Origin: Pseudomonadota bacterium
GTDB taxonomy: Bacteria; Pseudomonadota; Alphaproteobacteria; Acetobacterales; Acetobacteraceae
Reading direction: 5' to 3'
Assembly: GCA_021798915.1 (NCBI GenBank)
Contig: JAJZBM010000023.1
Location: forward strand, 1 to 44,320
Length of the DNA: 44,320 bases
This document shows, in pieces, positions 25,113 to 33,898 of this stretch. A program made the translations under genes and the position numbers. The notes under the pieces are model-generated. The model was not told the origin of the DNA. It did not search any database and worked only from the letters and a program-made list of their open reading frames with translations. How positions within the stretch are numbered: position 1 is the stretch's first letter; every line of letters begins with the position of its first letter.

Positions 25113-26438
25113 TCATCCCGGGTGCCTGCGCGTCACCCCCGATCTCGTCTTGGCAGCCGGTCTCGTCTTGGCCACCGGTTTCGTCGCGGAAACCGGTCGG
25201 GGGATCACCATCTCCGGGCGCATCCCGGAGACGCGCTCGATCAGTCCAGCCATGGCATCGAGATAATCGGCCATCGCCAGATGGCGCTCGGCGTAGCGGC
25301 GCGCGTTGGCGCGGAGACGCGCCGCGAGCGCACGGTCCTCGAGCACCGCGAGCACCCGTTCGGCGAGCCGGGTGGGGTCGAGGAACGGGGTGAGCAGGCC
25401 GTTTTCGCCGTCGCGGATGAATTCGCGCACCGGTTCGGTATCGCTGCCGATCACCGCGCAGCCGCTCGCCAGCGCCTCGCGCAGCGACCAGGAGGCGACG
25501 AACGGATAGGTGAGATAGACATGCGCGTCCGAGCGCTGCAAAAGCCGCCGGTAATCGCCGTAATCGATGCGGCCGGCGAAATGCACCCGGCTTTCGTCAT
25601 AGCGCCCCTTCATCTCGTTGATAAAATGATCCCGCCAACTGCCGGTGGCGAGCTTGGCGCCGTAGCTCACGCCATCGCCGCCGACCAGGATGACGCGGAG
25701 ATCGCGCCGCGCCCGGAAGAGAGGTGGCAGCGCCCGCATCATGATATGATAGCCGCGATAGGGTTCGAGATCGCGGGCGACGAAGGTCACCAGCTTTTCC
25801 CCTGGCGCGACGGTGATATCCTTGAGGGTGAAGGGCTTTTCCGCCGCCGCGGGATCGGGCTGGCAGAGTTCGAGATCGGCCCCTTCGGGGATGATGGTGA
25901 TGCGCGGACGCGCCCAGTCGGGGTAGGTCGCGTGCTGGAAGCGGGTCGGTGTCTGGCCATGGCCGGGCAGGTTGAGCGCCAGCAGATTGACCGTGTTCTT
26001 GACCCGGATATTGGAGAGCATGTGGGGCGCGGTCGGAAACTCGGGATCGAAGCCGACATCGAGCCCGTCAGTGTGATAAAAAAACTCGAAATAGCCGAGC
26101 ATCGGCACGCCCGGCCAGACATCGCCGAGATCGAGCATCTCGCCCCAGCCGTGATGGCCGATGATGATGTCCGGCTGAAAGCCGAGCCCGCGCAACTGCG
26201 TCGCCGCCCGCGCCACCGCCTCGGCGCGGATCATCGCCGGCTCGACCTCGCGAAGATTGCGATGCGCGTCCCGGCTCGGCTCGCGGCCGAGACGGTAGAC
26301 GAGCTTGCGCACCCCGGAAATGACGTTCTGGTTGTCGTCGGTCAGAAACAGGATCTCATGCCGCCTCGCCGCCGCCAGATAGCGAAGCAGATGGAGATAT
26401 TGGCCGGGAAAATTCTGATGGACGAAGAGAAACCTCAC
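25113..26438 (-). CDS. Glycosyltransferase, GT4-like
   Basis: 441-residue GT-B fold enzyme with an N-terminal Rossmann half (MRFLFVHQNFPGQYLHLLRY) and a C-terminal nucleotide-sugar half. The C-terminal half has VTFVARDLEPYRGYHIMMRAL, VHFAGRIDYGDYRRLLQRSD, SWSLREALASGCAVIGSDTE and PVREFIRDGENGLL, the acceptor and donor blocks of retaining GT4-type transferases. A basic low-complexity tail (KPVAKTRPAAKTRSG) ends the protein. It is the last gene of the six-gene secretion-linked operon, 9 bases after the ChW-like gene. It probably glycosylates a surface polysaccharide or the exported product; sugar and acceptor unknown. Confidence 0.85.
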   Translation of the reverse strand: MRFLFVHQNFPGQYLHLLRYLAAARRHEILFLTDDNQNVISGVRKLVYRLGREPSRDAHRNLREVEPAMIRAEAVARAATQLRGLGFQPDIIIGHHGWGEMLDLGDVWPGVPMLGYFEFFYHTDGLDVGFDPEFPTAPHMLSNIRVKNTVNLLALNLPGHGQTPTRFQHATYPDWARPRITIIPEGADLELCQPDPAAAEKPFTLKDITVAPGEKLVTFVARDLEPYRGYHIMMRALPPLFRARRDLRVILVGGDGVSYGAKLATGSWRDHFINEMKGRYDESRVHFAGRIDYGDYRRLLQRSDAHVYLTYPFVASWSLREALASGCAVIGSDTEPVREFIRDGENGLLTPFLDPTRLAERVLAVLEDRALAARLRANARRYAERHLAMADYLDAMAGLIERVSGMRPEMVIPRPVSATKPVAKTRPAAKTRSGVTRRHPG

Positions 26439-26447
26439 GCCGCGCCG

Positions 26448-27545
26448 TCACCGCCCGCGCCGTGGCGGCACCGTCTTGCCGGTGCGGCCGGGTTTGGCCG
26501 CCGGTTTCGCGCCGGGTTTGACCATCGGCGCCTTGGCGGGCGAGGGTTTCGCCGCCGGGATAGGCTTCGCCGCCACCGCTTGCCGAGCGGGCGCCGCTTG
26601 CGTGCCGGGGCGGGCATCGCGCCGCTGCAACACGATCTGGAACGCCTCGAGCGGCGCCATGCTCTCGGCCTCGCAAGCCTCGCCATCGGCGACCGGGCCG
26701 ATCGCCGTGCCGTCCACGAAGGTCGCGGAATAGACGCAGCGATGGGTCTCGCGCGCCTTGCCGCGCAGCCGCACGCGCAGCCCGAGCAGCGGCAGCGCCA
26801 TGCCGCGGCTGCCGCAAAGCTGCCCACCCTCGACCCAGGGCGAGAGCCAGCCGCGCCCGAGCACCGCCTGGTATTCGATATCTGCGGGCGCCACCTCGCC
26901 GCGCGGCGAGAGTGCGAACCCCTCCACCCAGCGCTTGCTGCCACGATCGCCGATCCATTCGCCGAGCATCGCGCCGATATCGCCGCGGATCTGGACATGG
27001 GCGGCGATTTCGAAATTGCCGTGGAGCGGCAGCGCGCCCCCACCGGCGGGGACGGCCGCAGCCGGGGCGGCCGCCGGCACCGCCCCGACCGCCGGCATCG
27101 GGTGGCGCGGGTCGATGGCCGCTGGCACCGCCCGGCGCGGCGCCGCGCCAGCGGCCGGGGCGCCGGCGCCATCCTCGGTCAGCCGCAGCACTTGCAGGCG
27201 CGGAGCATTTTCCGGTCCGCCCGGGGCCTGATAGATCGTCACCAGAATCTGCGCCGGCCCCTCGCTCACCCGCACCAGGGCGGCGTCGGCGGCGCCGCTC
27301 AACCAGCCATCGGGCCGGAACGCGGTGATGCTCACCGCCTGCGGCCGGCTGGCCGCGCCGGGCGGCAGCGAAATCCGCACCCCGGGAAGGCCGGACCCGT
27401 CCTCGGCGCGACGCGCGCCAGGGGTCTGGACGATGCAGAACAGGCCGCTTTCCAGCGTCATCAAATGGCCCGAGACACGCAGTTCCGCGAACATCTTCTG
27501 GCCGGGATTGGGGGTGTTCGCGGCGGCGGCTTTGACTTCGGACAT
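26448..27545 (-). CDS. Protein with ChW-like (hydrophobic W) repeats
   Basis: 365-residue protein without an obvious signal peptide. An N-terminal beta-rich part (MSEVKAAAANTPNPGQKMFA onward) is followed by an Ala/Pro linker. Then come about three modules resembling the clostridial hydrophobic-W repeat: HVQIRGDIGAMLGEWIGDRG near 181-200, IEYQAVLGRGWLSPWVEGGQ with LCGSRG, and SATFVDGTAIGPVADGEACE ending EAFQIVL. Each has the conserved W/G core and a closing hydrophobic strand. A Lys/Ala/Pro tail ends the protein. ChW repeats are known from secreted or surface proteins of clostridia and actinomycetes, so a wall- or polymer-interacting role is plausible. The gene sits between two glycosyltransferase genes with 18- and 9-base gaps. 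The repeat match is by eye. Confidence 0.7.
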   Translation of the reverse strand: MSEVKAAAANTPNPGQKMFAELRVSGHLMTLESGLFCIVQTPGARRAEDGSGLPGVRISLPPGAASRPQAVSITAFRPDGWLSGAADAALVRVSEGPAQILVTIYQAPGGPENAPRLQVLRLTEDGAGAPAAGAAPRRAVPAAIDPRHPMPAVGAVPAAAPAAAVPAGGGALPLHGNFEIAAHVQIRGDIGAMLGEWIGDRGSKRWVEGFALSPRGEVAPADIEYQAVLGRGWLSPWVEGGQLCGSRGMALPLLGLRVRLRGKARETHRCVYSATFVDGTAIGPVADGEACEAESMAPLEAFQIVLQRRDARPGTQAAPARQAVAAKPIPAAKPSPAKAPMVKPGAKPAAKPGRTGKTVPPRRGR

Positions 27546-27563
27546 TGCGTGTATCCCGCTCTG

Positions 27564-30500
27564 CTAATGAGAAAATAATTCTGACACGGGTCGATGCGTT
27601 TCTCTAGCGGAATCAATCGGATCAGTAAACCGCGCCGCGCGCGCGGCGGCGTGCAGCAACACATCGTTAACCGCCGGCGCCGGCGTATCAAGGGCGAGCA
27701 GCCGGCCGCGTCCCGATTCCCGGATGCGCTCGCCCTGCGCGCCGAGATCAAAGGCGATGACGAATAGACCGGCGCGCCACATCTCGCTCAACGTATAGCA
27801 CCAGGTCTCCGGCACCACCGAGGGCAGGAAGCCGACCAGGCCGCCTTGGCGCGCGATCAGTGCGACCGCTTCCTCCGGCTGATAATCGCCGGTGATGAAG
27901 ACTTTCCCGGTCGCCAGCAGCGCCTCATCGCCGGTGGTGACGCCGACGACGGTGAAGGCGAGGGGCAGATCCCGCGCTTGCGCGTCACGCGCGCAGGCGA
28001 GCAGGCGCCGATAGCCTTTTTCGAGACCGATCGCGCCGGCGAGCACGCAACGGAGCACGCCCGCCGCCGGCGGGGCGGGGCGGGGCGCACGCAGCGCCGC
28101 CCTATCCGTCTCCCCCAAATCCATCTCCCAGGGTTGGATCACGGGCGTGAGCGCCGGGAAATGCCGCGTGAGCCGGGCCACGACATCGGCCGCCGGCGCC
28201 ACCACCCGCGCCGCTTCGGCAAGCACCCGGGCCGAGCGTTCGCGGAGCGCCGGCGCATCGATCTCCTCCTCGATCTCGCGCCCGGCCTCGGCGACGCAAG
28301 CGGCACAAGCGGCGACCGGCGGCTCACCGCAATAGCGTCCCTCCGCGCCGAGCAGCTTGATGCGCGGACAAAGCCACGCATAATCATGCACATGCACCTC
28401 GTAGGGCAGGGCGAGGGCGCGGCAAAGCGCCAGCACCGCGTCGTGATCCTGCCCGAGAAGGTGATGGATTTCGATCGCCCGCAAGGTCTCGGCGCGCAGC
28501 AGCGCCAGGAGATCGCCGCTCTCGCGCGGCAGATCGAAGCCGAGATTGGGATAGGCATCGATCGCCTCGGCGCGGCTGAGATAGGAGCGGTTGACGCCGG
28601 CCTCGGCGCGGGGGCTGCCGCGCAGCAGGACCACCCGCCACCCCGCCGCCATCAGCGCCTGCGCGCGTGCCATCATCCGTGTCTCGACGCCGCCGCCGCG
28701 ATCATGCCCGACCAGGAGCACCGCCGGCGCCGCGCGCCTGCGGGTCGCGACGAAACGCGCCCGATCGAAGCGCCGCCGCGCCGGGGCGAGTGGATCGGCG
28801 GCGACATAGGCGGCGATCAGCGCGTCATAGCCGGGGTGGAGGCGGGCCAGCAGGACGGCATTGCGGGCCCTGAGCGCCGCCTGCCCGGCGCCGAAAGAGA
28901 CCCCCCCGCGATGGGCGACGAACACCCCGGTCGCCGCGACATGGCGCCAGCCGAGCGCGCGGGCGCGGAGACAAAAATCATTCTCCTCGCCATAGCCCTG
29001 GGCGAAAACGTCCTCGCGCAGCAACCCGACCTGATCGAGGGCGGCGCGGCGGATATAGAGGCAGAAGCCGACGCCGACCGGAATCTCCACCACCGCCCCG
29101 CAATCGGCGCGCGCGGCGAGCATCGCGAGACGCCGCGTCGCCGCGAGATCGGGCATCGGGTTGCCGCCATCGCGCTTTGGGTAGCTGAGCAGCGTCGCGT
29201 CATTGGAGAAAGGCGTTGCGGTCGCGATCGCCGGCTCGGCATAGGCGGCATCGCGCAAGCCGCCGAGCCAGTCGCCGGCGACCAGGGTGTCGCTGTTGAG
29301 CAGCACCACGTCATCGCGGCCGGCCGCGATGATGCCGGCGTTGGCGGCGGTGGGAAAGCCGCGATTGCGGGCCAGGCGGACGAGGGTGATGCGGCGGGCG
29401 CGGGCGCGCCGGACGAGAGCCGAAACGAGATCCGGCTCGGGGCTGGCATCCTCGACCACGATCACCCGGGTCCGCGCCGGAAGCGTCGCGCCGAGCGCGT
29501 CAAGACAGGCGAGGGTTTCGGCGGCGCCACGATAGACCGGCACAACGATGCTCACCCGGCGGCGGCGGGGCACTGTCCGCTCGGCGGCGGCGCCACGCAG
29601 ATCGGCCGGAATCCCCGCCCACGCCGCGAAGGCCGGACGCGCCGCCCCCCTGGCCGCCGCGCCGCCCGCCGCCCGCGCGACGGCTCGCGCCTGGATCGTG
29701 GCACTCGCCCGCTCGGCCGCGGGGTCGAGCGGGCTGCCGAGCAATTCCCGGCCCTCGCCGTCGCGAAGCGAAAGCGGCATCGCCGCCTGCGCGAAGCGCG
29801 CCGCTGGCACGGTGAAGCCCCTCGGACGGGCGAGTGGCGCGTCGCCGGGGACGGCGATCGCGGTTTCGGTCGCGGCGAACCGCGCGATCAGACGGCCGCG
29901 GGCGTCATGGAGACAAAGCGACGGCGTCGCGTCGGGGTCGCCGGGATGCCAGGCCCAGCCGGTGAGATCGCCGCCTTCCGCCATCACCACCCCTTCGAGC
30001 CGGCGCAAGGCGGTGAGCCGGATCGGGCTGCCGAGTAGCGGCGTGCCATCGGCGAGCATCACCGCGAGTTCCTGCCCGCCGCGCGCCGCGGCGCCGAGCC
30101 GCGCCCGCCCGGCCCGCCAGCGGAGCGCGAGCGGCGTGCCATCATGGAAAACCCGCAATTGGGACGGCGTGAGCGCGGCGGCGACCATCAAGACACCGCC
30201 GCTCAGCATCGCGCACCAGCCCGGTGCCCCCACCGCCGCCGCGATCCGGTCCGCGCCGGTGGCCAACCCGGCATCGATTGCCCCGGCATGGCCGGAAAAC
30301 GCCGCCGCCAGCGCCGCCGCAGCCCCTTCGCCATCACCGTCGCGAAACCGCGCCGAGGCGAGCCCGATCCAGGCGACGCGCAAATCGAACCGCGCTGCGA
30401 TCGCGGCGAGCGGCGCCGCTTGTCCCGGCTCGCCCTGACGCAAGCGGGCCAGCGCGACCGCAAGGCGCGCGGTTTCGTCACGAGGCGCGATCCGCGCCGC

Positions 30501-30650
30501 GCGTTCAAGCCAGCGAAGTGCTGCCTCGCCATCCCCCGCCGCCAAAGCCGCCTCACCGCGGCGCAGCGCGGCGCGCGCGGTCTCCGCCTGTCGCTTGGCG
30601 AAAGCGGCGAATTCTGCCGCCGCCGAGATCCCCTCACCGGCGCGCGTCAC
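27564..30650 (-). CDS. Large TPR plus double glycosyltransferase (GT2 + GT4-like)
   Basis: 1028-residue multidomain protein. An N-terminal helical TPR-like part runs to about residue 105 (GEAALAAGDGEAALRWLERA). A beta-rich central region with GWAWHPGDPDATPSLCLHD lies at about 220-310. A GT2 domain starts near 366 (VSIVVPVYRGAAETLACL) with NSD at 452-454 as the DXD-like site and GYGEENDFCLRARALGWRH downstream. A second GT-B/GT4-like half starts near 670 (LLVGHDRGGGVETRM), with YEVHVHDYAWLCPRIKLLG and a nucleotide-sugar half ending SEMWRAGLFVIAFDLG. Two fused transferases suggest addition of two successive sugars. It is 35 bases after the Sel1 gene. No frameshift seen. Confidence 0.85.
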   Translation of the reverse strand: MTRAGEGISAAAEFAAFAKRQAETARAALRRGEAALAAGDGEAALRWLERAARIAPRDETARLAVALARLRQGEPGQAAPLAAIAARFDLRVAWIGLASARFRDGDGEGAAAALAAAFSGHAGAIDAGLATGADRIAAAVGAPGWCAMLSGGVLMVAAALTPSQLRVFHDGTPLALRWRAGRARLGAAARGGQELAVMLADGTPLLGSPIRLTALRRLEGVVMAEGGDLTGWAWHPGDPDATPSLCLHDARGRLIARFAATETAIAVPGDAPLARPRGFTVPAARFAQAAMPLSLRDGEGRELLGSPLDPAAERASATIQARAVARAAGGAAARGAARPAFAAWAGIPADLRGAAAERTVPRRRRVSIVVPVYRGAAETLACLDALGATLPARTRVIVVEDASPEPDLVSALVRRARARRITLVRLARNRGFPTAANAGIIAAGRDDVVLLNSDTLVAGDWLGGLRDAAYAEPAIATATPFSNDATLLSYPKRDGGNPMPDLAATRRLAMLAARADCGAVVEIPVGVGFCLYIRRAALDQVGLLREDVFAQGYGEENDFCLRARALGWRHVAATGVFVAHRGGVSFGAGQAALRARNAVLLARLHPGYDALIAAYVAADPLAPARRRFDRARFVATRRRAAPAVLLVGHDRGGGVETRMMARAQALMAAGWRVVLLRGSPRAEAGVNRSYLSRAEAIDAYPNLGFDLPRESGDLLALLRAETLRAIEIHHLLGQDHDAVLALCRALALPYEVHVHDYAWLCPRIKLLGAEGRYCGEPPVAACAACVAEAGREIEEEIDAPALRERSARVLAEAARVVAPAADVVARLTRHFPALTPVIQPWEMDLGETDRAALRAPRPAPPAAGVLRCVLAGAIGLEKGYRRLLACARDAQARDLPLAFTVVGVTTGDEALLATGKVFITGDYQPEEAVALIARQGGLVGFLPSVVPETWCYTLSEMWRAGLFVIAFDLGAQGERIRESGRGRLLALDTPAPAVNDVLLHAAARAARFTDPIDSARETHRPVSELFSH

Positions 30651-30685
30651 GCCGGACGCCGTGTCGCATGGCGCCGCCGCACGGC

Positions 30686-32467
30686 TCAGGCGCTTTGCCC
30701 GGCGTGGCGCGGCGCTGGCACGTCCTCGGGCGGGGGCAGATGGGCGAGGTCACCGGTGGCCTCGGTGATCCCCTGTGCGACCGCCCGCTCCAGCCATTGC
30801 CGCGCCTCCTTCGGATCCTGCCGCCCGGCGAGGCCACGCGCGAGATAGCGGCCGAGCATCATCTGCGCGTGGCCATGCCCGCGCTCGGCGGCGCGGCGGA
30901 ACCAGAGCGCGGCATCGAGGCGGTTGACCGGCACATCATGGCCGCCGCCGAGCAGCGCCCCGATCGCGAACATGGCGCCGACATGACCGTGTTCGGCGGC
31001 GCGGCGAAACCAGCCGAGTGCCGCCGGATGATCCTGCCGGCCGCCGCCACCGCTGACCAGAAGCTCGGCCAGCGCCACCTGTGCCTCGACCATGCCGGCC
31101 TCGGCGGCGCGGGTGATCCAGGCGGCGCCTTCGGCCGGGTCGGGCGCGACGCCGCGGCCCTCGATAAGCATGCGGCCATACCAGTATTGCGCATTGGCGA
31201 TGCCGTCGGCGGCGCGGCGCAGCCATTGCGCCGCCTCACGGTCATCGCGTTCGCCGCCGACCCCCTCGGCGAGGCAGACGCCGAAATTGAACGCCGCCAC
31301 CAGATCGCCGGCCAGCGCCGCTTCCTCGAACCATTGCCGGGTGCGCTCGCGCTCCTCCGGCCCGGCCGCGCCTTCGCGCACCAGCTTGGCGAGATCGGCC
31401 TTCGCCTGCGCGTCCCCCGCCTCGGCGGACAGCCGGAACCAGCGCGCCGCTTCCTGCGGGTCGCGCGCGGTGCCGGCGCCGGTCAGATGCATGAGCCCGA
31501 GGGCGCGCGCCGCGGTGCGATGGCCGGCCTCGGCGGCGCGGCGGAACCATAGCGCCGCCTCGGCGTAATTGGGCGGCAATTCGCCGCCGCGGGCATAGAG
31601 ATCGCCGACCACCGCCGCCGCCTCGGCATCGCCGGCGAGGGCGGCGCGGCGGAGCCAAGATTCGCCTTCCTGGACACTTTTGGCGACGCCCCGCCCTTCG
31701 AGCAGAGCGAGGCCGAACCGTGCCTGCGCCGGGCGCACCCCTTTCGCGGCCGCCGCGCGATAGAAGTCGACCGCCTTGGCCGGATCACGCGCCACGCCGT
31801 CGCCGCGGTCATGCATCTCGCCGAGCAGGTATTGCGCGCTCGGCAGCCCCGCCGCCGCCGCCGCCGCCAATTGCGCGGCCGCCTCGCGGAACGCCGCCGC
31901 GTCGGGTGCATCGCGCAATAAAGCGAGGGCGAGGCCGAGCCGCCCCTGCGGGGAGCCGGCTTCGGCGGCGCGGCGATACCATTCCCGTGCCGCCGTGAGA
32001 TCGCGGCCCGCTTCCGGGCCGGAGGTGAGAATATAGGCGAGCAGCGCCTGGCCATCGGCGGAACCGGATGCCGCGGCCCGTTCGGCCCAGAGCCGCGCGG
32101 CCGTGAAATCCGGCGCGCCGACGAGGCGCGCGCCGTGCGCCCGGGTCAGCGCCTCGGCGGCGATGCCGTCCTGGGGGCCGAGGCCGCGGAGGTAGATGGT
32201 CGCGAGCAATGCCTGCGCCTCGACGAAGCCCTGTTCGGCCGCCGCCCGGAGCCAGCGCGCCGCCTCGGTCGGACTGGGTGGCACCCCGCTCGCTTCCAGA
32301 TAGCAACGCCCGACCCGGTATTGCGCTTCCGCGAGCCCAGCTTCGGCGGCGCGGGCGAGAAGCGGGAAGGCGCGATCCCAGCGCCCGCTTTCGCCCCATT
32401 CGAGCGCCCGGCGCAAGCCGGCACGCGGCGACCACAGACCGAGGAGGCGCGTGAACAAACCCACCAT
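30686..32467 (-). CDS. Sel1-repeat protein
   Basis: 593-residue protein built almost entirely of Sel1-like repeats (a TPR-related solenoid of about 36 residues). A typical unit is AEAQYRVGRCYLEASGVPPS with TEAARWLRAAAEQG, and there are roughly a dozen units. No signal peptide or catalytic domain is seen. Sel1 proteins act as scaffolds for protein complexes, often linked with secretion or the envelope. It lies 15 bases after the HlyD adaptor gene and 35 bases before the large glycosyltransferase, so it may bridge export and glycosylation machinery; that is inference. Confidence 0.9.
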   Translation of the reverse strand: MVGLFTRLLGLWSPRAGLRRALEWGESGRWDRAFPLLARAAEAGLAEAQYRVGRCYLEASGVPPSPTEAARWLRAAAEQGFVEAQALLATIYLRGLGPQDGIAAEALTRAHGARLVGAPDFTAARLWAERAAASGSADGQALLAYILTSGPEAGRDLTAAREWYRRAAEAGSPQGRLGLALALLRDAPDAAAFREAAAQLAAAAAAGLPSAQYLLGEMHDRGDGVARDPAKAVDFYRAAAAKGVRPAQARFGLALLEGRGVAKSVQEGESWLRRAALAGDAEAAAVVGDLYARGGELPPNYAEAALWFRRAAEAGHRTAARALGLMHLTGAGTARDPQEAARWFRLSAEAGDAQAKADLAKLVREGAAGPEERERTRQWFEEAALAGDLVAAFNFGVCLAEGVGGERDDREAAQWLRRAADGIANAQYWYGRMLIEGRGVAPDPAEGAAWITRAAEAGMVEAQVALAELLVSGGGGRQDHPAALGWFRRAAEHGHVGAMFAIGALLGGGHDVPVNRLDAALWFRRAAERGHGHAQMMLGRYLARGLAGRQDPKEARQWLERAVAQGITEATGDLAHLPPPEDVPAPRHAGQSA

Positions 32468-32482
32468 GACGGGCTTACCGCC

Positions 32483-33895
32483 TCATGGCTCGCGCATGCC
32501 TTCGGACGCCACCGGCAGCACGCGGCCGAGGAGATAATTGAGAATGGTGCGCCGGCCGACCTTGATATCGGCGGTGACCGGCATGCCCGGCGCCACCTTG
32601 AACCCTTCCGGCACGCCATGCAGCTTGATGTGATCGAGCGAGATCCGCACGCGATAAAAAACCCGCCCGCCCGGCACCGGGTCGTGCGGCTGATCGCTCA
32701 GCGGGTTGGCGGGATCGCTCTGGGTGAAGCTGTCGGGGCTGATCACCTTCACCACGCCCTCGGCGTCGCCATATTGGGTGAAGGGGAAGGTGTCGAACTT
32801 CACCGCCACCGGGTCGCCGACGCGCAGGAACCCAGCATCCGAGCCGGCGGCATTGGCCTCGACCAGGAGCGGCGCCGAGGCCGGCACCAGGGTGATGAAC
32901 TGGCTGCCGGTCTGCAGCACCGAGCCGACCGAAACCTTGGCGACGGTGAGCACGATCGCGTCCTCGGGGGCGCGGAGTTCGACGAGCTGGCGACGGAGCA
33001 CCGCTTTCTTGAGCTGCTCCTCGGCATCCGAGAGCTTGCGCCCCTGATCGGTGAGGTTTTGCAAAACCTCGGCCCGCCAATTCTGCTGGTAGGCGTCACG
33101 CTCGGCGATCATGGCGCGGAGATCGCGCGTCGCGGCCTCGGCGTTGTTCTGCGAGAGCGTGAGATAGCGGGTCATTTCGATGCGGTTATCGGCCGCGGAT
33201 AGCGAGTTGAGGCGGCTTCCGACCTTCAGATCCTGCAATTCACGCCGCATCCCCTCGACATCGGAAGCGACCGCGAGGCGCTGGCGGTAGTAATTGGCTT
33301 CCGCGAGGCTGCGGGCGATGGTGGTCTCCAAACTGTCGATTTTCTGCTGGTAGTTTTCGAGTTTGAAGGTCTTTTCCGCCGCGCGCTGGGCGAACACCGC
33401 CGCTTGCAGCCGGGTCGCGTCGCTGTCGAGCGGCGGCGTGTAGGGCTTGCCGGCGGCCTCGGCGGTGAGCCGGTCGACTTCCGCCTGATAGCTCCGCACC
33501 TGCTCGCGAAGGGCGCCGAGATCAGCGGCGGCGAAGGTCGGGTCGAGCTCGGCGAGCATCTCGCCCTGATGCACGGTTTGCCCCTCATGCACCGAAATCG
33601 AGCGCACGATGGCGGTATCGAGCGGCTGCATGACCAGGGTGCGGGCCTCCGAGATCACCTTGCCCTGCGCCGTCACCACCTTGTCGATCTTGATCAGCCC
33701 GGAGGCGAGGAAAAACGAAATCACCGTTGCCGAAATCACCCAGATCACGCCGCGCGCGGCGCCGATCGGGCGTATCGCCAGCACCGCCGCCGAGGGCGAC
33801 TGAAATTCGAGCAGGGTGTCGGCGAAGGCCGAATCAGACGCGGCGACGCGCGCCGGGGCGAGGTTTTGCGCGCGGATCAGGGCGTTCCGGGCCAT
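32483..33895 (-). CDS. HlyD-family type I secretion adaptor
   Basis: 470-residue periplasmic membrane-fusion protein that links an inner-membrane ABC exporter to a TolC-like outer-membrane channel. It has an N-terminal cytoplasmic stretch, one membrane span at 48-68 (GVIWVISATVISFFLASGLI) and a biotinyl-lipoyl-like half with SISVHEGQTVHQGEMLAELD. A long coiled-coil hairpin follows (about 120-310), then the closing beta-barrel with TLVPASAPLLVEANAAGSD and the C-terminal YLLGRVLP. The start ATG is 3 bases after the ABC ATPase stop, which shows the two work together. Confidence 0.93.
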   Translation of the reverse strand: MARNALIRAQNLAPARVAASDSAFADTLLEFQSPSAAVLAIRPIGAARGVIWVISATVISFFLASGLIKIDKVVTAQGKVISEARTLVMQPLDTAIVRSISVHEGQTVHQGEMLAELDPTFAAADLGALREQVRSYQAEVDRLTAEAAGKPYTPPLDSDATRLQAAVFAQRAAEKTFKLENYQQKIDSLETTIARSLAEANYYRQRLAVASDVEGMRRELQDLKVGSRLNSLSAADNRIEMTRYLTLSQNNAEAATRDLRAMIAERDAYQQNWRAEVLQNLTDQGRKLSDAEEQLKKAVLRRQLVELRAPEDAIVLTVAKVSVGSVLQTGSQFITLVPASAPLLVEANAAGSDAGFLRVGDPVAVKFDTFPFTQYGDAEGVVKVISPDSFTQSDPANPLSDQPHDPVPGGRVFYRVRISLDHIKLHGVPEGFKVAPGMPVTADIKVGRRTILNYLLGRVLPVASEGMREP

Positions 33896-33898
33896 CGT

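Noticed and set aside
25122-30038. Long plus-strand frames (818 and 730 codons) opposite the glycosyltransferase genes
   Set aside because: Shadows of the minus-strand operon in GC-rich DNA; no recognisable motifs or ribosome-binding sites.
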